Assembly: GCF_014642075.1 (NCBI RefSeq)
Contig: NZ_BMIK01000013.1
Coordinates: 83,952 to 147,951 of the forward strand
Direction of reading: 5' to 3'
Length of the DNA: 64,000 nt
From: Parapedobacter defluvii
GTDB lineage: Bacteria > Bacteroidota > Bacteroidia > Sphingobacteriales > Sphingobacteriaceae
The first letter of the stretch is position 1, and each line of letters opens with the position of its first letter. Positions 33,762 through 42,979 of the stretch are shown one piece after another. The notes under the pieces are model-generated. The model was not told where the DNA came from. It saw only the letters and a list, made by a program, of their open reading frames with translations, and did no database searches. The position numbers were made by a program, and so were the translations under genes.

Positions 33762-33842
33762 TACGTAGCCAATATTACGATTCCCTAATGTTTAACATTA
33801 AGTAACCTTCTCAATTTCTTTTAAGTATAATCCCCAATTATT

Positions 33843-34859
33843 CTAAATGGAATAAATCCGTTCTATAATCTCTACAATCTTCAATCCTTCCAGCGCATTC
33901 GTCGTGATTGTTTCCCGGCCGTTTAAAACGCCCACCACATTCTCAATAACATAATGGTGATTAGCTGCCGATCCTTTATACGCCCCATAATCATTTCCCG
34001 GGTTCGTCGGAGCCAATTCGGGCATTTCATAATCCTTTACATTGCATACTTCGACTTTGTCCATATATTGCCCACCAATTTTAACAGAACCATTTTCAGC
34101 GATGATGGTCATCGAACTTTCCAAATTCTGGTTCCATACTGCGGTCGAGTAATTCAAGGCACCCATACCGCCATTAACGAAATCAAAGCTTACAAAGCCA
34201 CTATCTTCAAAATCGGTTAGCTGCTGGTGATTGAAATCATTGAATTTGCCCTGAATATTGGTAATGTCACCAAACAACCAATACATGATGTCAATAAAGT
34301 GCGAAAACTGGGTGAAGAGTGTCCCTCCATCCAAGTCCTTCTTGCCGTGCCAGCTTTCGGGCTTGTAATAGCGAGCATCGCGATTCCAGTAGCAATTGAG
34401 CTGAACCATATAAATCTTGCCCAACTTGCCGCTTTCGATCAATTCCTTGATCCACACCGACGGCGGCGAGTAGCGGTTCTGCATAACGGCAAATACTTGT
34501 CGATGCACCTGTAGGGCTTTGAAAATAACCTTTTCCGCATCCTTCTTATTCAAAGCCATCGGTTTCTCGACGACAATGTGTTTACGGGCTTCCAAGCATT
34601 TCATCGCTTGTTCCGCATGGAATCCATTAGGGGAGGCGATATTGACAACATCGACCTCTATATCAGTAGCCAAAAATTCATCGATTGAATTAAAAAAGGG
34701 AACAGGATAGGCATCGATACCCAATTGGGGTTTATCTTTCACGTCGATAAGTGCGACAAGCTCACTCTCCTCATTACGAGTAACCATTTCGGCGTGACGC
34801 TTACCGATATGGCCGCAGCCGATGACCGCAAATTTTACTTTTCTATTTAGTGCTGTCAT
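33843..34859 (-). CDS. wbpB: WbpB/WlbA-like UDP-GlcNAc-uronate 3-dehydrogenase
   Basis: This 338-residue Gfo/Idh/MocA protein has FAVIGCGHIGKRHAEM at the N-terminus, IVVEKPMALNKKDAE near residue 97 and the WlbA-type GGTLFTQFSHFIDIMYWLFG near 180. It oxidises C3 of UDP-GlcNAc-uronic acid with NAD+. In the studied WbpB/WlbA enzymes the NADH is reoxidised by 2-oxoglutarate, forming 2-hydroxyglutarate. The gene overlaps wbpD by one base and forms the set wbpA-lhgO-wbpE-wbpD-wbpB. Cytoplasmic. Confidence 0.87.
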   Translation of the reverse strand: MTALNRKVKFAVIGCGHIGKRHAEMVTRNEESELVALIDVKDKPQLGIDAYPVPFFNSIDEFLATDIEVDVVNIASPNGFHAEQAMKCLEARKHIVVEKPMALNKKDAEKVIFKALQVHRQVFAVMQNRYSPPSVWIKELIESGKLGKIYMVQLNCYWNRDARYYKPESWHGKKDLDGGTLFTQFSHFIDIMYWLFGDITNIQGKFNDFNHQQLTDFEDSGFVSFDFVNGGMGALNYSTAVWNQNLESSMTIIAENGSVKIGGQYMDKVEVCNVKDYEMPELAPTNPGNDYGAYKGSAANHHYVIENVVGVLNGRETITTNALEGLKIVEIIERIYSI

Positions 34860-35440
34860 TATTTTATTCGTTTTACCTGAGTGTCTGTTAGTTCATATTC
34901 TTGTTGGGATTCTGGGCATAGCGCACGACCTTGCTCATCAAATTGCAACCGATGCCCGTATTCACTGACCCACCCCAATTGACGCGCCGGATTGCCAACC
35001 ACCAAGGAATAAGGGGCGACCGCTTTGGTGACGACCGCACCGGCACCAATGAATGCATATGCACCGATGTCGTGTCCACAGACGATGGTCGCATTGGCAC
35101 CGATCGAAGCTCCCTTTCCCACATGTGTCTTGGCGTACTGCCCCCTGCGGTTTATGGCACTACGGGGATTTGTTACATTGGTAAATACCATCGACGGACC
35201 AAGAAATACGTCATCGTCACAAGTGACTCCCTCGTAAATAGAGACGTTATTTTGCACCTTTACGTTCATTCCCAGCACAACGCCTGGCGATACGACCACA
35301 TTCTGTCCGATGTTGCAGCGTTCACCAATCCAACAACCAGACATGATATGTGAAAAATGCCAAATCTTCGTACCAGAACCTATGTTGGCTCCGGCATCCA
35401 CCACAGCGGTGGGATGCACGAAATATTCGTTAGCTTCCAT
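34859..35440 (-). CDS. wbpD: WbpD/WlbB-like UDP-3-amino-GlcNAc-uronate N-acetyltransferase
   Basis: From ATG 35440 the protein has 193 residues, as in known WbpD enzymes. A longer frame to 35707 exists but would lie inside wbpE and lacks homologous character. Hexapeptide repeats form a left-handed beta-helix: [75 protein letters not shown]. It acetylates the 3-amino group with acetyl-CoA. The start overlaps the wbpE end by 11 bp. Confidence 0.88.
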   Translation of the reverse strand: MEANEYFVHPTAVVDAGANIGSGTKIWHFSHIMSGCWIGERCNIGQNVVVSPGVVLGMNVKVQNNVSIYEGVTCDDDVFLGPSMVFTNVTNPRSAINRRGQYAKTHVGKGASIGANATIVCGHDIGAYAFIGAGAVVTKAVAPYSLVVGNPARQLGWVSEYGHRLQFDEQGRALCPESQQEYELTDTQVKRIK

Positions 35441-36569
35441 GACTGAAAAATGCGTTAACCTGTTCAATGATATAATCCTGAGTCTCAATTTCCATCTCCG
35501 TGTGGATCGGCAAGGAAATGACGTCTTTGCACAATAACTCCGATACCGGAAAGTCTCCCGCCTTGTATCCATATAGAAGGTAAGCCTGCTGTAAATGTAC
35601 CGGAATAGGATAGTATACCATCGAAGGTACGCCACGCTCCTGCAAGAACGCTTTAAGCGCATCCCGTCGACCATCCGCGACTTTACAGGTATACTGGTTG
35701 AACACATGGGTCGAATAAGTCACCCTAGCCGGTATCGAAAGACCATTGAGGTTCAGGAAATGACTATCGTATCGACGTGCTATCGCTTGACGCGCCTCCA
35801 CATACTCCTTCAGATACTTAATCTTCACATTCAGCACAGCAGCTTGGATAGTATCCAACCGTGAATTGACACCAATAGATTCGTGGTGATACTTTTGGCG
35901 CTGACCGTGATTGGCAATCATGTGAACGCGCTGCGCAAGGGCCTCGTCGTTGGTGAACAAGGCACCGCCATCCCCGAAACAGCCGAGGTTTTTCGACGGG
36001 AAAAAGGAAGTGGTACCGATGGTACCAACCGTTCCTGCAAATTGCCTCGTTCCATCGCTATAAATGTACTCGGCACCCATCGCCTGCGCGGTGTCTTCAA
36101 TGACCGCCAAACCGTGCTTTTCGGCGATGGCATTGATCGCCTCCATGTTGGAGCATTGTCCAAAAAGGTGGACGGGAACGACCGCTACGGTCCTGTCGGT
36201 GATCTTCGACTCCAATTGCTCGTAATCAAGCTCAAAGGTATCCGGTCGAACATCGATGAATTTGGGAATCAAGCCCAACAGGGCAATAACTTCTACGGTT
36301 GCAATGTAGGTGAATGCGGGTACAATCACCTCATCGCCAGGTTTGAAGCTCAACCCCATCATTGCAATTTGCAGCGCATCGGTACCGTTGCCACAGGTCA
36401 CAGCGTATTTTACCTGATTGAATGATTTCAACGACTCGATAAAAGCTTTGACCTGGGGGCCATTGATGTAAGCGGTCTCTTCGACCGCAGCTAATAAGGC
36501 TTGGTCAATTTCATCCTTGATGCGAAGATACTGGGTCTTCAAATCGACCATCTGTATTTGTTGATTCAT
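35430..36569 (-). CDS. wbpE: WbpE/WlbC-like UDP-3-keto-GlcNAc-uronate aminotransferase
   Basis: This 379-residue DegT/DnrJ/EryC1 enzyme has [48 protein letters not shown] and the PLP lysine in [18 protein letters not shown]. It transaminates the 3-keto product of WbpB using glutamate and yields 2-oxoglutarate, the co-substrate that WbpB needs for NAD+ recycling. Position directly between wbpD and lhgO supports the assignment over other DegT functions. Confidence 0.88.
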   Translation of the reverse strand: MNQQIQMVDLKTQYLRIKDEIDQALLAAVEETAYINGPQVKAFIESLKSFNQVKYAVTCGNGTDALQIAMMGLSFKPGDEVIVPAFTYIATVEVIALLGLIPKFIDVRPDTFELDYEQLESKITDRTVAVVPVHLFGQCSNMEAINAIAEKHGLAVIEDTAQAMGAEYIYSDGTRQFAGTVGTIGTTSFFPSKNLGCFGDGGALFTNDEALAQRVHMIANHGQRQKYHHESIGVNSRLDTIQAAVLNVKIKYLKEYVEARQAIARRYDSHFLNLNGLSIPARVTYSTHVFNQYTCKVADGRRDALKAFLQERGVPSMVYYPIPVHLQQAYLLYGYKAGDFPVSELLCKDVISLPIHTEMEIETQDYIIEQVNAFFSHGS

Positions 36570-36578
36570 GCTGTTTGA

Positions 36579-37775
36579 TTAGCTGAGTTGATTGGTAATA
36601 TATCGACCGATGGAAAGGCATGATGTCGCCGCTGGAGAGGGTGCATTGCGCACATGTACGATGTTGCCTTGACGCAAGATATTGAAATCGTCTATCAATT
36701 TACCATGCCAATCACATGCCTGTGCCCGAACGCCGGCTCCTCCGGGAATCAAGTCGGACTCCTGAATCTCAGGAAGCAATTTCTGCAAAGCCTTGGTGAA
36801 TGCCAACTTGGACAGCGATCGATAGATCTCACCGATACCGGTACGCCCGTATTTACCAACGACTTTCCAGAAACCAGGCCATGTCAACGTATCCAATGTA
36901 TCTCCCAAATGAATATTGGAAAAACGATATCCTTCGCGTTTGAATGCCAACACTGCATTTGGGCCAGCCTCTACCCCTCCACCAATCATCCGCGTAAAAT
37001 GCACTCCGAGGAACGGAAAGTTAGGATCGGGTACGGGATAGATCAGGTTTTTGACCAAGTACTCTTTCTCAGACCTCAATTTGTAGTATTCTCCTCGGAA
37101 AGGAATAATCCGTAGATCGTTTGCCGACTCGGTATAGGAAGCTACCCGATCGGATTGGAGCCCAGCACAGGTGATCAAGTAGGTAGTGATATACGAATGC
37201 TTGTCCGTTTCGACATAGGTAGCGCTACCATCCGATTGAATGCCCAGCACCTTCTCCAAAAATACGATCTCTCCTCCCGATTCGACGATCAGTTCTTGCA
37301 ATTTCTTCGCCATCGCCGGATAATCGATGATACCCGTCTGGGGAACGTGAATAGCCGCAATACCAGCGGAATGGGGCTCGTACTCTTTTATCTCGGCCCG
37401 ATCGATTAACCTCATACCCTGAAGGCCGTTCTCCACACCCCGATTGAAAATGTTATGTAGTGCCGGGATCTCGTCTTGGGAAGTGGCGACAATGACCTTT
37501 CCGCACAAGTCGTAGGGAATGCCATATTCCTTGGCAAAGGACAGTAAGTCTGCGTAGCCCTCCACGCAGTTCTTGGCCTTGAGGCTACCGGGCTTGTAGT
37601 AGATACCGCTGTGGATGACGCCGCTGTTATGTCCAGATTGATGCTGTGCGACACCGGATTCCTTTTCGATAATGAGCAGCCGGCTAGCAGGCCGCTTTTT
37701 TAATAGCTGGTAGGCCGTCGCCAAACCGACCAAGCCCGCACCGACCACAACGATATCGTATTGTTTAGTGATCAT
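36579..37775 (-). CDS. lhgO: L-2-hydroxyglutarate oxidase (LhgO-like FAD enzyme)
   Basis: From ATG 37775 the protein has 398 residues; a 416-residue frame from 37829 would run into wbpA. The FAD motif is DIVVVGAGLVGLATAYQLL. LhgO-type sequences follow: QSGHNSGVIHSGIYYKPGS, AGLQSDRVA, FPFLGVHFTRMIGGGVEAGP, and the C-terminal GGAGVRAQACDWHGKLIDDF and VRNAPSPAATSCLSIG. It oxidises L-2-hydroxyglutarate to 2-oxoglutarate, passing electrons to the respiratory chain. In this operon it would regenerate 2-oxoglutarate made into 2-hydroxyglutarate by WbpB (inference from gene context). Confidence 0.85.
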   Translation of the reverse strand: MITKQYDIVVVGAGLVGLATAYQLLKKRPASRLLIIEKESGVAQHQSGHNSGVIHSGIYYKPGSLKAKNCVEGYADLLSFAKEYGIPYDLCGKVIVATSQDEIPALHNIFNRGVENGLQGMRLIDRAEIKEYEPHSAGIAAIHVPQTGIIDYPAMAKKLQELIVESGGEIVFLEKVLGIQSDGSATYVETDKHSYITTYLITCAGLQSDRVASYTESANDLRIIPFRGEYYKLRSEKEYLVKNLIYPVPDPNFPFLGVHFTRMIGGGVEAGPNAVLAFKREGYRFSNIHLGDTLDTLTWPGFWKVVGKYGRTGIGEIYRSLSKLAFTKALQKLLPEIQESDLIPGGAGVRAQACDWHGKLIDDFNILRQGNIVHVRNAPSPAATSCLSIGRYITNQLS

Positions 37776-37792
37776 CCGACTAATCAATTTAC

Positions 37793-39106
37793 TTACAATC
37801 GTCCATCCACCAAATCCCGATCCAAGCAAGCTTTGGTGTCGAAGACCACCCCATTATTACGCTTTACCTTTTTGTAGTCGAACTTCAGAAATTCGTTATG
37901 GGCTACCGCCACAACGATGGCATCATACACCACATTACCACTGATTTCATTGATGATGTCCAGTCCGTACTCGTGTTTTACTTCTACGGCATCGGCCCAT
38001 GGGTCGTAGATATCGACCGAAAGACCGAATTGTACCAATTCGTGGTAAATGTCCACTACCCGCGTATTGCGAATATCGGGACAGTTCTCCTTGAATGTGA
38101 TGCCCATGATCAGCGCACGGGAATCCTTGATTTTATGATCTTTCTGGATCATTAACTTCACCACCTTGTCGGCCACGAAAGCCCCCATGTGATCGTTGAC
38201 CCGGCGGCCTGAAAGGATTACCTGCGGGTGATAGCCCAACGCTTGTGCTTTGTGGGCAAGATAATACGGATCAACCCCGATGCAGTGTCCACCCACCAAC
38301 CCGGGTTGGTACTTCAAAAAATTCCATTTAGTTCCTGCCGCTTCGATGACATCGTGGGTATCGATACCGATGCGGTCGAAAATCAACGAAAGCTCGTTAA
38401 CAAAGGAAATATTGACATCTCGCTGGGCATTTTCAATCGCTTTGGATGCCTCGGCAACCTTGATACTTGGCGCCTTATGAGTTCCGGCTTCAATGATGGA
38501 ACGGTACAAGGCGTCCACTCGATCGGCAATTTCCGGCGTAGAACCGCTGGTCACTTTCTTTATTTTGGTTAACGTATTGATCTTATCGCCCGGGTTGATA
38601 CGCTCAGGCGAGTAACCGGCAAAGAAGTCTCGATTGAACTTCAAGCCCGACACCCGTTCCAATACCGGCACGCAGTCCTCCTCGGTACAGCCAGGGTATA
38701 CTGTCGACTCGTAAACGACGATATCGCCTTTTTCCAGTACCTTGCCCAACATTTCAGATGCCTTGATCAATGGCGTAAGATCAGGTGCCTTGAATTGGTC
38801 GATCGGTGTCGGCACCGTAACAATGTAGGTATTATACGGACGCAGATCTTCAGCCGTTGAGGAAAAAGACAAGCCAACTCGGCCTTTTTTCTTTAACTCC
38901 ATTGCTGTTTTCAGCCCTTTAAGGTTGGCCTCTTGCGTGCGGTCTTTCCCTACTTGTAGTTCCGCGACCCGATCGGCATTGATATCAAATCCGAGGACAT
39001 TGTATTTTTTTCCAAATTCGATCGCCAAGGGCAGACCCACATAGCCTAATCCAATAACTGCAATATGTGCATTTTCGACCGTTTTGGGAGATGATTGATT
39101 ATTCAT
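37793..39106 (-). CDS. wbpA: UDP-GlcNAc 6-dehydrogenase (WbpA/TviB-like nucleotide-sugar dehydrogenase)
   Basis: This 437-residue enzyme has an NAD-binding AVIGLGYVGLPLAIEFGK at the N-terminus, TPIDQFKAPDLTPLIKASE, YESTVYPGCTEEDCVPVLE and the catalytic Cys in PGLVGGHCIGVDPYYLAHKA. The GHCIGVDPYYL form is characteristic of the UDP-GlcNAc/ManNAc branch rather than UDP-glucose dehydrogenases. It makes UDP-GlcNAc-uronic acid, first step of the WbpA-B-E-D pathway. It stands at the head of the sugar module, 17 bp before lhgO. Confidence 0.87.
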   Translation of the reverse strand: MNNQSSPKTVENAHIAVIGLGYVGLPLAIEFGKKYNVLGFDINADRVAELQVGKDRTQEANLKGLKTAMELKKKGRVGLSFSSTAEDLRPYNTYIVTVPTPIDQFKAPDLTPLIKASEMLGKVLEKGDIVVYESTVYPGCTEEDCVPVLERVSGLKFNRDFFAGYSPERINPGDKINTLTKIKKVTSGSTPEIADRVDALYRSIIEAGTHKAPSIKVAEASKAIENAQRDVNISFVNELSLIFDRIGIDTHDVIEAAGTKWNFLKYQPGLVGGHCIGVDPYYLAHKAQALGYHPQVILSGRRVNDHMGAFVADKVVKLMIQKDHKIKDSRALIMGITFKENCPDIRNTRVVDIYHELVQFGLSVDIYDPWADAVEVKHEYGLDIINEISGNVVYDAIVVAVAHNEFLKFDYKKVKRNNGVVFDTKACLDRDLVDGRL

Positions 39107-39276
39107 TTATATATTCATTAATTCTTAGATGTTGTCAATTGATGATTTGTTTTCCTTGGTTAAAACGTTGTACACTGACAGAATTTAATAATCAGCCCTT
39201 GCGAGTAACAAAATTATTCGATAATTCCGATTGCGCAAATTGCTGTTTGTTGTTGTCGACTTCCATTAACACGATT

Positions 39277-40377
39277 TTAAGTCGGCTGTTTTCCAAACAT
39301 GATGTCTCTATATACTCTCTGTAATACAAGGAAAAGCAATGTCAAAAAACCAAAAAGGAAACCGCCAAAAATAAGACCTCTCACTTTCCCCAACTTCTCT
39401 ACGAATAGGGGATAAACCGGCGAATCCACCACTTGAATAAGGGGTTGTTCTTGTACCAAATTCATCTTCGCCAACTCCAGATTTTGCAACAATTGCGACA
39501 GGATGGCCTTATTAGCTTCCGCCGAAAACTGTGCTTTCTGGGCAGGGCCCAAGCGTTGTACTTGCCGGGTAGGATTGAGGTTTGGGGTCGCATCGGAAAC
39601 TTTAGCCGCCGAGTAGATGGCGTCCGTCATCACCGCCTGAACCGAATCGACCTTATGCTGTAGTGTAGCAATATTGTCTGTCGATCTCTTCGTCTTCGTC
39701 TGAATATAAAAATCATTTACCCGCCTAACCAAGTTTTCGTTGAATGCTTTCGAAAAGACTTCGTCAGGTGAAGTTACTTCTACCTTAATAATGGATAATT
39801 TCTTATCGGGCTTCTCGATCGTTAACACATCTTTCTTTATCGCCTCTATAAACTCTGTTAAGACGCTGTCGCGAACGCGAAGACTCTGACTATCCAGTTC
39901 CTCGGGCTTCCGACGAAAATCCAGTTCGGCCAACACTGGATCGTCTTGCCATACATTTTTAAAATCGTTATATGTAACATACCGTTCGATGAGCAGTTCG
40001 TTGGAGTCGGGATGAGTTTTGGAAAGCAACGCCTGCGAAAGCATGGTGCGGGATTTATACAATTCCAAAATATTGTCGCCCTGAAACAGACCACTCGCAT
40101 TACTGCCCAGGTCAATGCCAACCATCGCCGCCATGCCAGCGTATTGGGCCAATCCGCCTTTGCTTTCACCCCCTTCCAGCACAAAGGTAGTGGTCGCAGT
40201 ATACTGTGGTGTTTTCAAAAAAGCATACAATATACCTAACGCTCCACCAAGGATACCGGAAATTAACAAAAGGAGTCGCTTGGACCATAAATAGCGAATC
40301 CAATTTTGGAGGCTTATAATAACCTCTTTTGGCGTTAATTCTTCTTCCTCAGAAATACGCATCGGTTCTGTAGCCAT
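39277..40377 (-). CDS. wzz: Wzz-type polysaccharide co-polymerase (chain-length determinant)
   Basis: This 366-residue protein has two membrane helices (residues about 35-55, LLLLISGILGGALGILYAF; and about 330-355, GLIFGGFLFGFLTLLFLVL) around a periplasmic coiled-coil region of about 270 residues. The N-proximal YTATTTFVLEGGES matches the Wzz fold. No C-terminal tyrosine kinase domain is present. It controls chain length with Wzy. The start is 5 bp after the Wza stop. The 170 bp to the wbpA start show no gene or clear promoter. Confidence 0.88.
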   Translation of the reverse strand: MATEPMRISEEEELTPKEVIISLQNWIRYLWSKRLLLLISGILGGALGILYAFLKTPQYTATTTFVLEGGESKGGLAQYAGMAAMVGIDLGSNASGLFQGDNILELYKSRTMLSQALLSKTHPDSNELLIERYVTYNDFKNVWQDDPVLAELDFRRKPEELDSQSLRVRDSVLTEFIEAIKKDVLTIEKPDKKLSIIKVEVTSPDEVFSKAFNENLVRRVNDFYIQTKTKRSTDNIATLQHKVDSVQAVMTDAIYSAAKVSDATPNLNPTRQVQRLGPAQKAQFSAEANKAILSQLLQNLELAKMNLVQEQPLIQVVDSPVYPLFVEKLGKVRGLIFGGFLFGFLTLLFLVLQRVYRDIMFGKQPT

Positions 40378-40382
40378 CTTAC

Positions 40383-42854
40383 TTATTTCAATAAACTCAC
40401 AATCACAGCAGCCATGGAAGTGACCACGCTACCCATACTCACCCAAGCCTGAACAGGGATTTTCTCCCGCTCCGGCTTGGTAGGCACAATGATTTCACTG
40501 CCGGGCAATACTTCAGGATACCCTCCGCTACTGCCCTCTACAGAGCCATTCGCATGTTGTACAAACGTTTTTCGTTTGTGGGCTTTGGCTGTAAATCCTC
40601 CCGCCTGACGAATGTAATACCTTAGTGGTTTCCCTTTTTGATAAACAATTCGATTGGGGTTAAGTACCTGACCGCGTACCATTACCGTGCGCAATTGCCG
40701 GGGTACAATAATCACATCTTCGTCTTCCAATGGAATATCATATTTTTTTTCTCCTTCCAAGATTTTATCCAACTTTATACCGACATAGTTGCTGAAAAAT
40801 AATTTTGTATCTACGCTATCTTTACTTTGAAGCGTGTTTTCCAGGGCCAAATTCTGTAATTCAGCTTGCTCCCGTTCAATCTCCTGAAGCTGGCGTCTGC
40901 TCTGCCCAGTTAATGCTGTATGTCCCTGCGCTACTAACGCATCTGAGATGTTCCGTTGCAGCGACGCGCCCTGCAGGTAAGCAAACTCCGTAACCCCACC
41001 TGCTCGGCTAATAAGGTCGGAGATGGTTTCGTCTTTTTTTAATAAAACATATTGGCCAGGAAACTTCACTTCGCCCTCGATACGAACCATTCTCTGCACT
41101 TGGTAGCCTGTGCTGGTTTGCACACTCACCACGTCAAAAGGTTCCAACACAAAGTCTGATTGAAGGGCCTCTTCCCGGCTGTCAAATTTTAGCTGCACCA
41201 ATTCGGAAAGCACGGAATCTGGCACGTTTACATTTTTACGGATACGCCGCGCAACATCCACAACTTCTATATTTGCTGCCTCGGCGAGTCCGCCACTCAT
41301 CTGAATGAGGTTACCCAATGTCATTTGCTCGACATAGGGAAACTGGCCGGGATGACGTACCTGTCCACTGATAGACACAATGTATTCTTCACGCAGATCG
41401 AAGATCGAGGAGATAATTACACGATCTTCGCGCTGAAGTACGTGATTGGATTGCTCATTACCTGCCATTAATTCGTTTAAATTGACGGTAATTAATTCCT
41501 GTGTGTTATCCGGTTTTAACCGATTGATGTAAGCACGGGCCATAAAGGCATCTTCCTTAAGTCCATCGGCCCGCTGGATGAGCTGCCGAAGGGTAAGCCC
41601 CTCTGTGAGGGCATATTTACCAGGGCGAAATACCGCACCTTCTATTTCTACACGATTGGCATACCGGTCAAGCACCTCCTCTATGATATATTGGTCGCCA
41701 TTCTTCGGAATATAAGTGCTGTAATCTTCTGCATAGATATCGGCAACGCTGCGTTCGCGGTCCGTAATCTGTAATACCTTGACCTTCGCGGTATAGGCTT
41801 CCGGTGCAAAATTGCCGGCAAATCGCAACACATCTGCTAACGTTTCACTGGCCAACGGCTCAAAAATACCGGGATTGTTCACCAATCCTTCCACCTCAAC
41901 CTGCCGTTCAAATACCGGAATGTGGATGACGTCGCCATCCTCCAGCCGGACGTTACCAGGCTGAACACCTTTGGTAAGAAAATCGTAGGCATCGATGGTT
42001 TGGATCACTTGATTATTGCGGATGAGCTGAATGTTACGATACGTCCCTTTCTCAGCCGGTCCGCCCGAAGCATAGAGGGCATGGAACACATTAGCCAGCG
42101 ACGGCAATGTATAAGTACCGGGACGGGTAACGTAGCCCGTCAGTGTGACCTTAATGCTACGGATATTACCCAACGTGAGCGATAGCCGCGTGCTACCGGA
42201 ACGCAATTGGGGATAGGTAGACTGCATCTGCTGCTTGATCTTGCTGGCTGCTTCTTCAATGGTAAGGCCTGCAACGGAAATCAAACCAATGTAATTGACA
42301 TTGACGGTGCCTTCAGGCGATACGGGAAGGCGATAGCTGACTTCGTTGTCGCCGGTGAGGTCCAGCAACAGTTCATCACCTGTACCGATGATGTAGTTTT
42401 TCGGTGTTGGGATGTTGAGGTTGGGTTGGAACCGGATATTGGTGTTACGAAATAGTTTAGCGCCAAACACTCGGCTGGTATCGGCCGCATCCTTGTTAAA
42501 AGACGCAGTGTCAAGAAGTGCGGTGCTGTCGTTTACCCGTCGTCCCTGCTCGTCAGTCGATGTCGCCGAATCGGTGGTAGGCTTGCTTGCCAAGCCGCCT
42601 TTTTGCCGTAAGGCCATTATTCGGCTGCGTAGCTTTTGCTGTTCGGCTGCGGACATGCCACGCTGACCTAAGCTTTGCAAGAGTTGATCGTCGGTCATGC
42701 CTCGCCTGTCGGCTTCGGCGATGAGTTTGATAACCTGGTCGTCAGACAATTGCTCTACACGGACCTTGGAAATATCCTGGGTTTGCGTTTGGGCTTGCAC
42801 CTCGGCCGTGAATAGCCAAAAAAGACCTGCCAGCAAAAAAAGGTATCGTTTCAT
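40383..42854 (-). CDS. Wza-type polysaccharide export protein with multiple SLBB domains
   Basis: This 823-residue outer-membrane secretin-like exporter has a signal peptide (LFWLFTAEVQAQ), a helical N-terminal region (VIKLIAEADRRGMTDDQLLQ), a Poly_export domain at about 145-235 (YIIGTGDELLLDLTG) and about five or six SLBB repeats (VTLTGYVTRPGTYTLPSL; VEVEGLVNNPGIFEPLAS; VEIEGAVFRPGKYALTEG; VSISGQVRHPGQFPYVEQ; VRIEGEVKFPGQYVLLKK; VMVRGQVLNPNRIVYQKG). A hydrophobic C-terminus (SMGSVVTSMAAVIVSLLK) could anchor it. It heads the operon and exports the polymer with Wzz. Confidence 0.92.
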   Translation of the reverse strand: MKRYLFLLAGLFWLFTAEVQAQTQTQDISKVRVEQLSDDQVIKLIAEADRRGMTDDQLLQSLGQRGMSAAEQQKLRSRIMALRQKGGLASKPTTDSATSTDEQGRRVNDSTALLDTASFNKDAADTSRVFGAKLFRNTNIRFQPNLNIPTPKNYIIGTGDELLLDLTGDNEVSYRLPVSPEGTVNVNYIGLISVAGLTIEEAASKIKQQMQSTYPQLRSGSTRLSLTLGNIRSIKVTLTGYVTRPGTYTLPSLANVFHALYASGGPAEKGTYRNIQLIRNNQVIQTIDAYDFLTKGVQPGNVRLEDGDVIHIPVFERQVEVEGLVNNPGIFEPLASETLADVLRFAGNFAPEAYTAKVKVLQITDRERSVADIYAEDYSTYIPKNGDQYIIEEVLDRYANRVEIEGAVFRPGKYALTEGLTLRQLIQRADGLKEDAFMARAYINRLKPDNTQELITVNLNELMAGNEQSNHVLQREDRVIISSIFDLREEYIVSISGQVRHPGQFPYVEQMTLGNLIQMSGGLAEAANIEVVDVARRIRKNVNVPDSVLSELVQLKFDSREEALQSDFVLEPFDVVSVQTSTGYQVQRMVRIEGEVKFPGQYVLLKKDETISDLISRAGGVTEFAYLQGASLQRNISDALVAQGHTALTGQSRRQLQEIEREQAELQNLALENTLQSKDSVDTKLFFSNYVGIKLDKILEGEKKYDIPLEDEDVIIVPRQLRTVMVRGQVLNPNRIVYQKGKPLRYYIRQAGGFTAKAHKRKTFVQHANGSVEGSSGGYPEVLPGSEIIVPTKPEREKIPVQAWVSMGSVVTSMAAVIVSLLK

Positions 42855-42895
42855 TGATTTCTTAACTTCTTATTTTATATAGCGTTCAAACGGGT

Positions 42896-42963
42896 CAAAG
42901 GTACGTATTTGTTGCGAAGTTGGTGATTCGCGGATTTGCAAAATCGCGATTCTGCGAATCCGC
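42896..42963 (-). promoter_or_regulatory. Probable promoter and nested inverted repeats upstream of the polysaccharide operon
   Basis: On the minus strand TACCTTTG (42903-42896) is a perfect -7 element, 42 bp before the wza start. No good TTG is at the expected -33 distance. Just upstream, GCGGATT (42930-42936) and AATCCGC (42957-42963) form an inverted repeat with an inner GATTCGC/GCGAATC pair, a possible regulator site or bidirectional terminator. Confidence 0.45.
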
Positions 42964-42979
42964 CTATTTGCGGCGTTAC

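Noticed and set aside
35441..35707. An upstream extension of the WbpD-like frame giving 282 residues
   Set aside because: It lies wholly inside wbpE, is rich in Arg/Ser, and relatives start at the position of ATG 35440.
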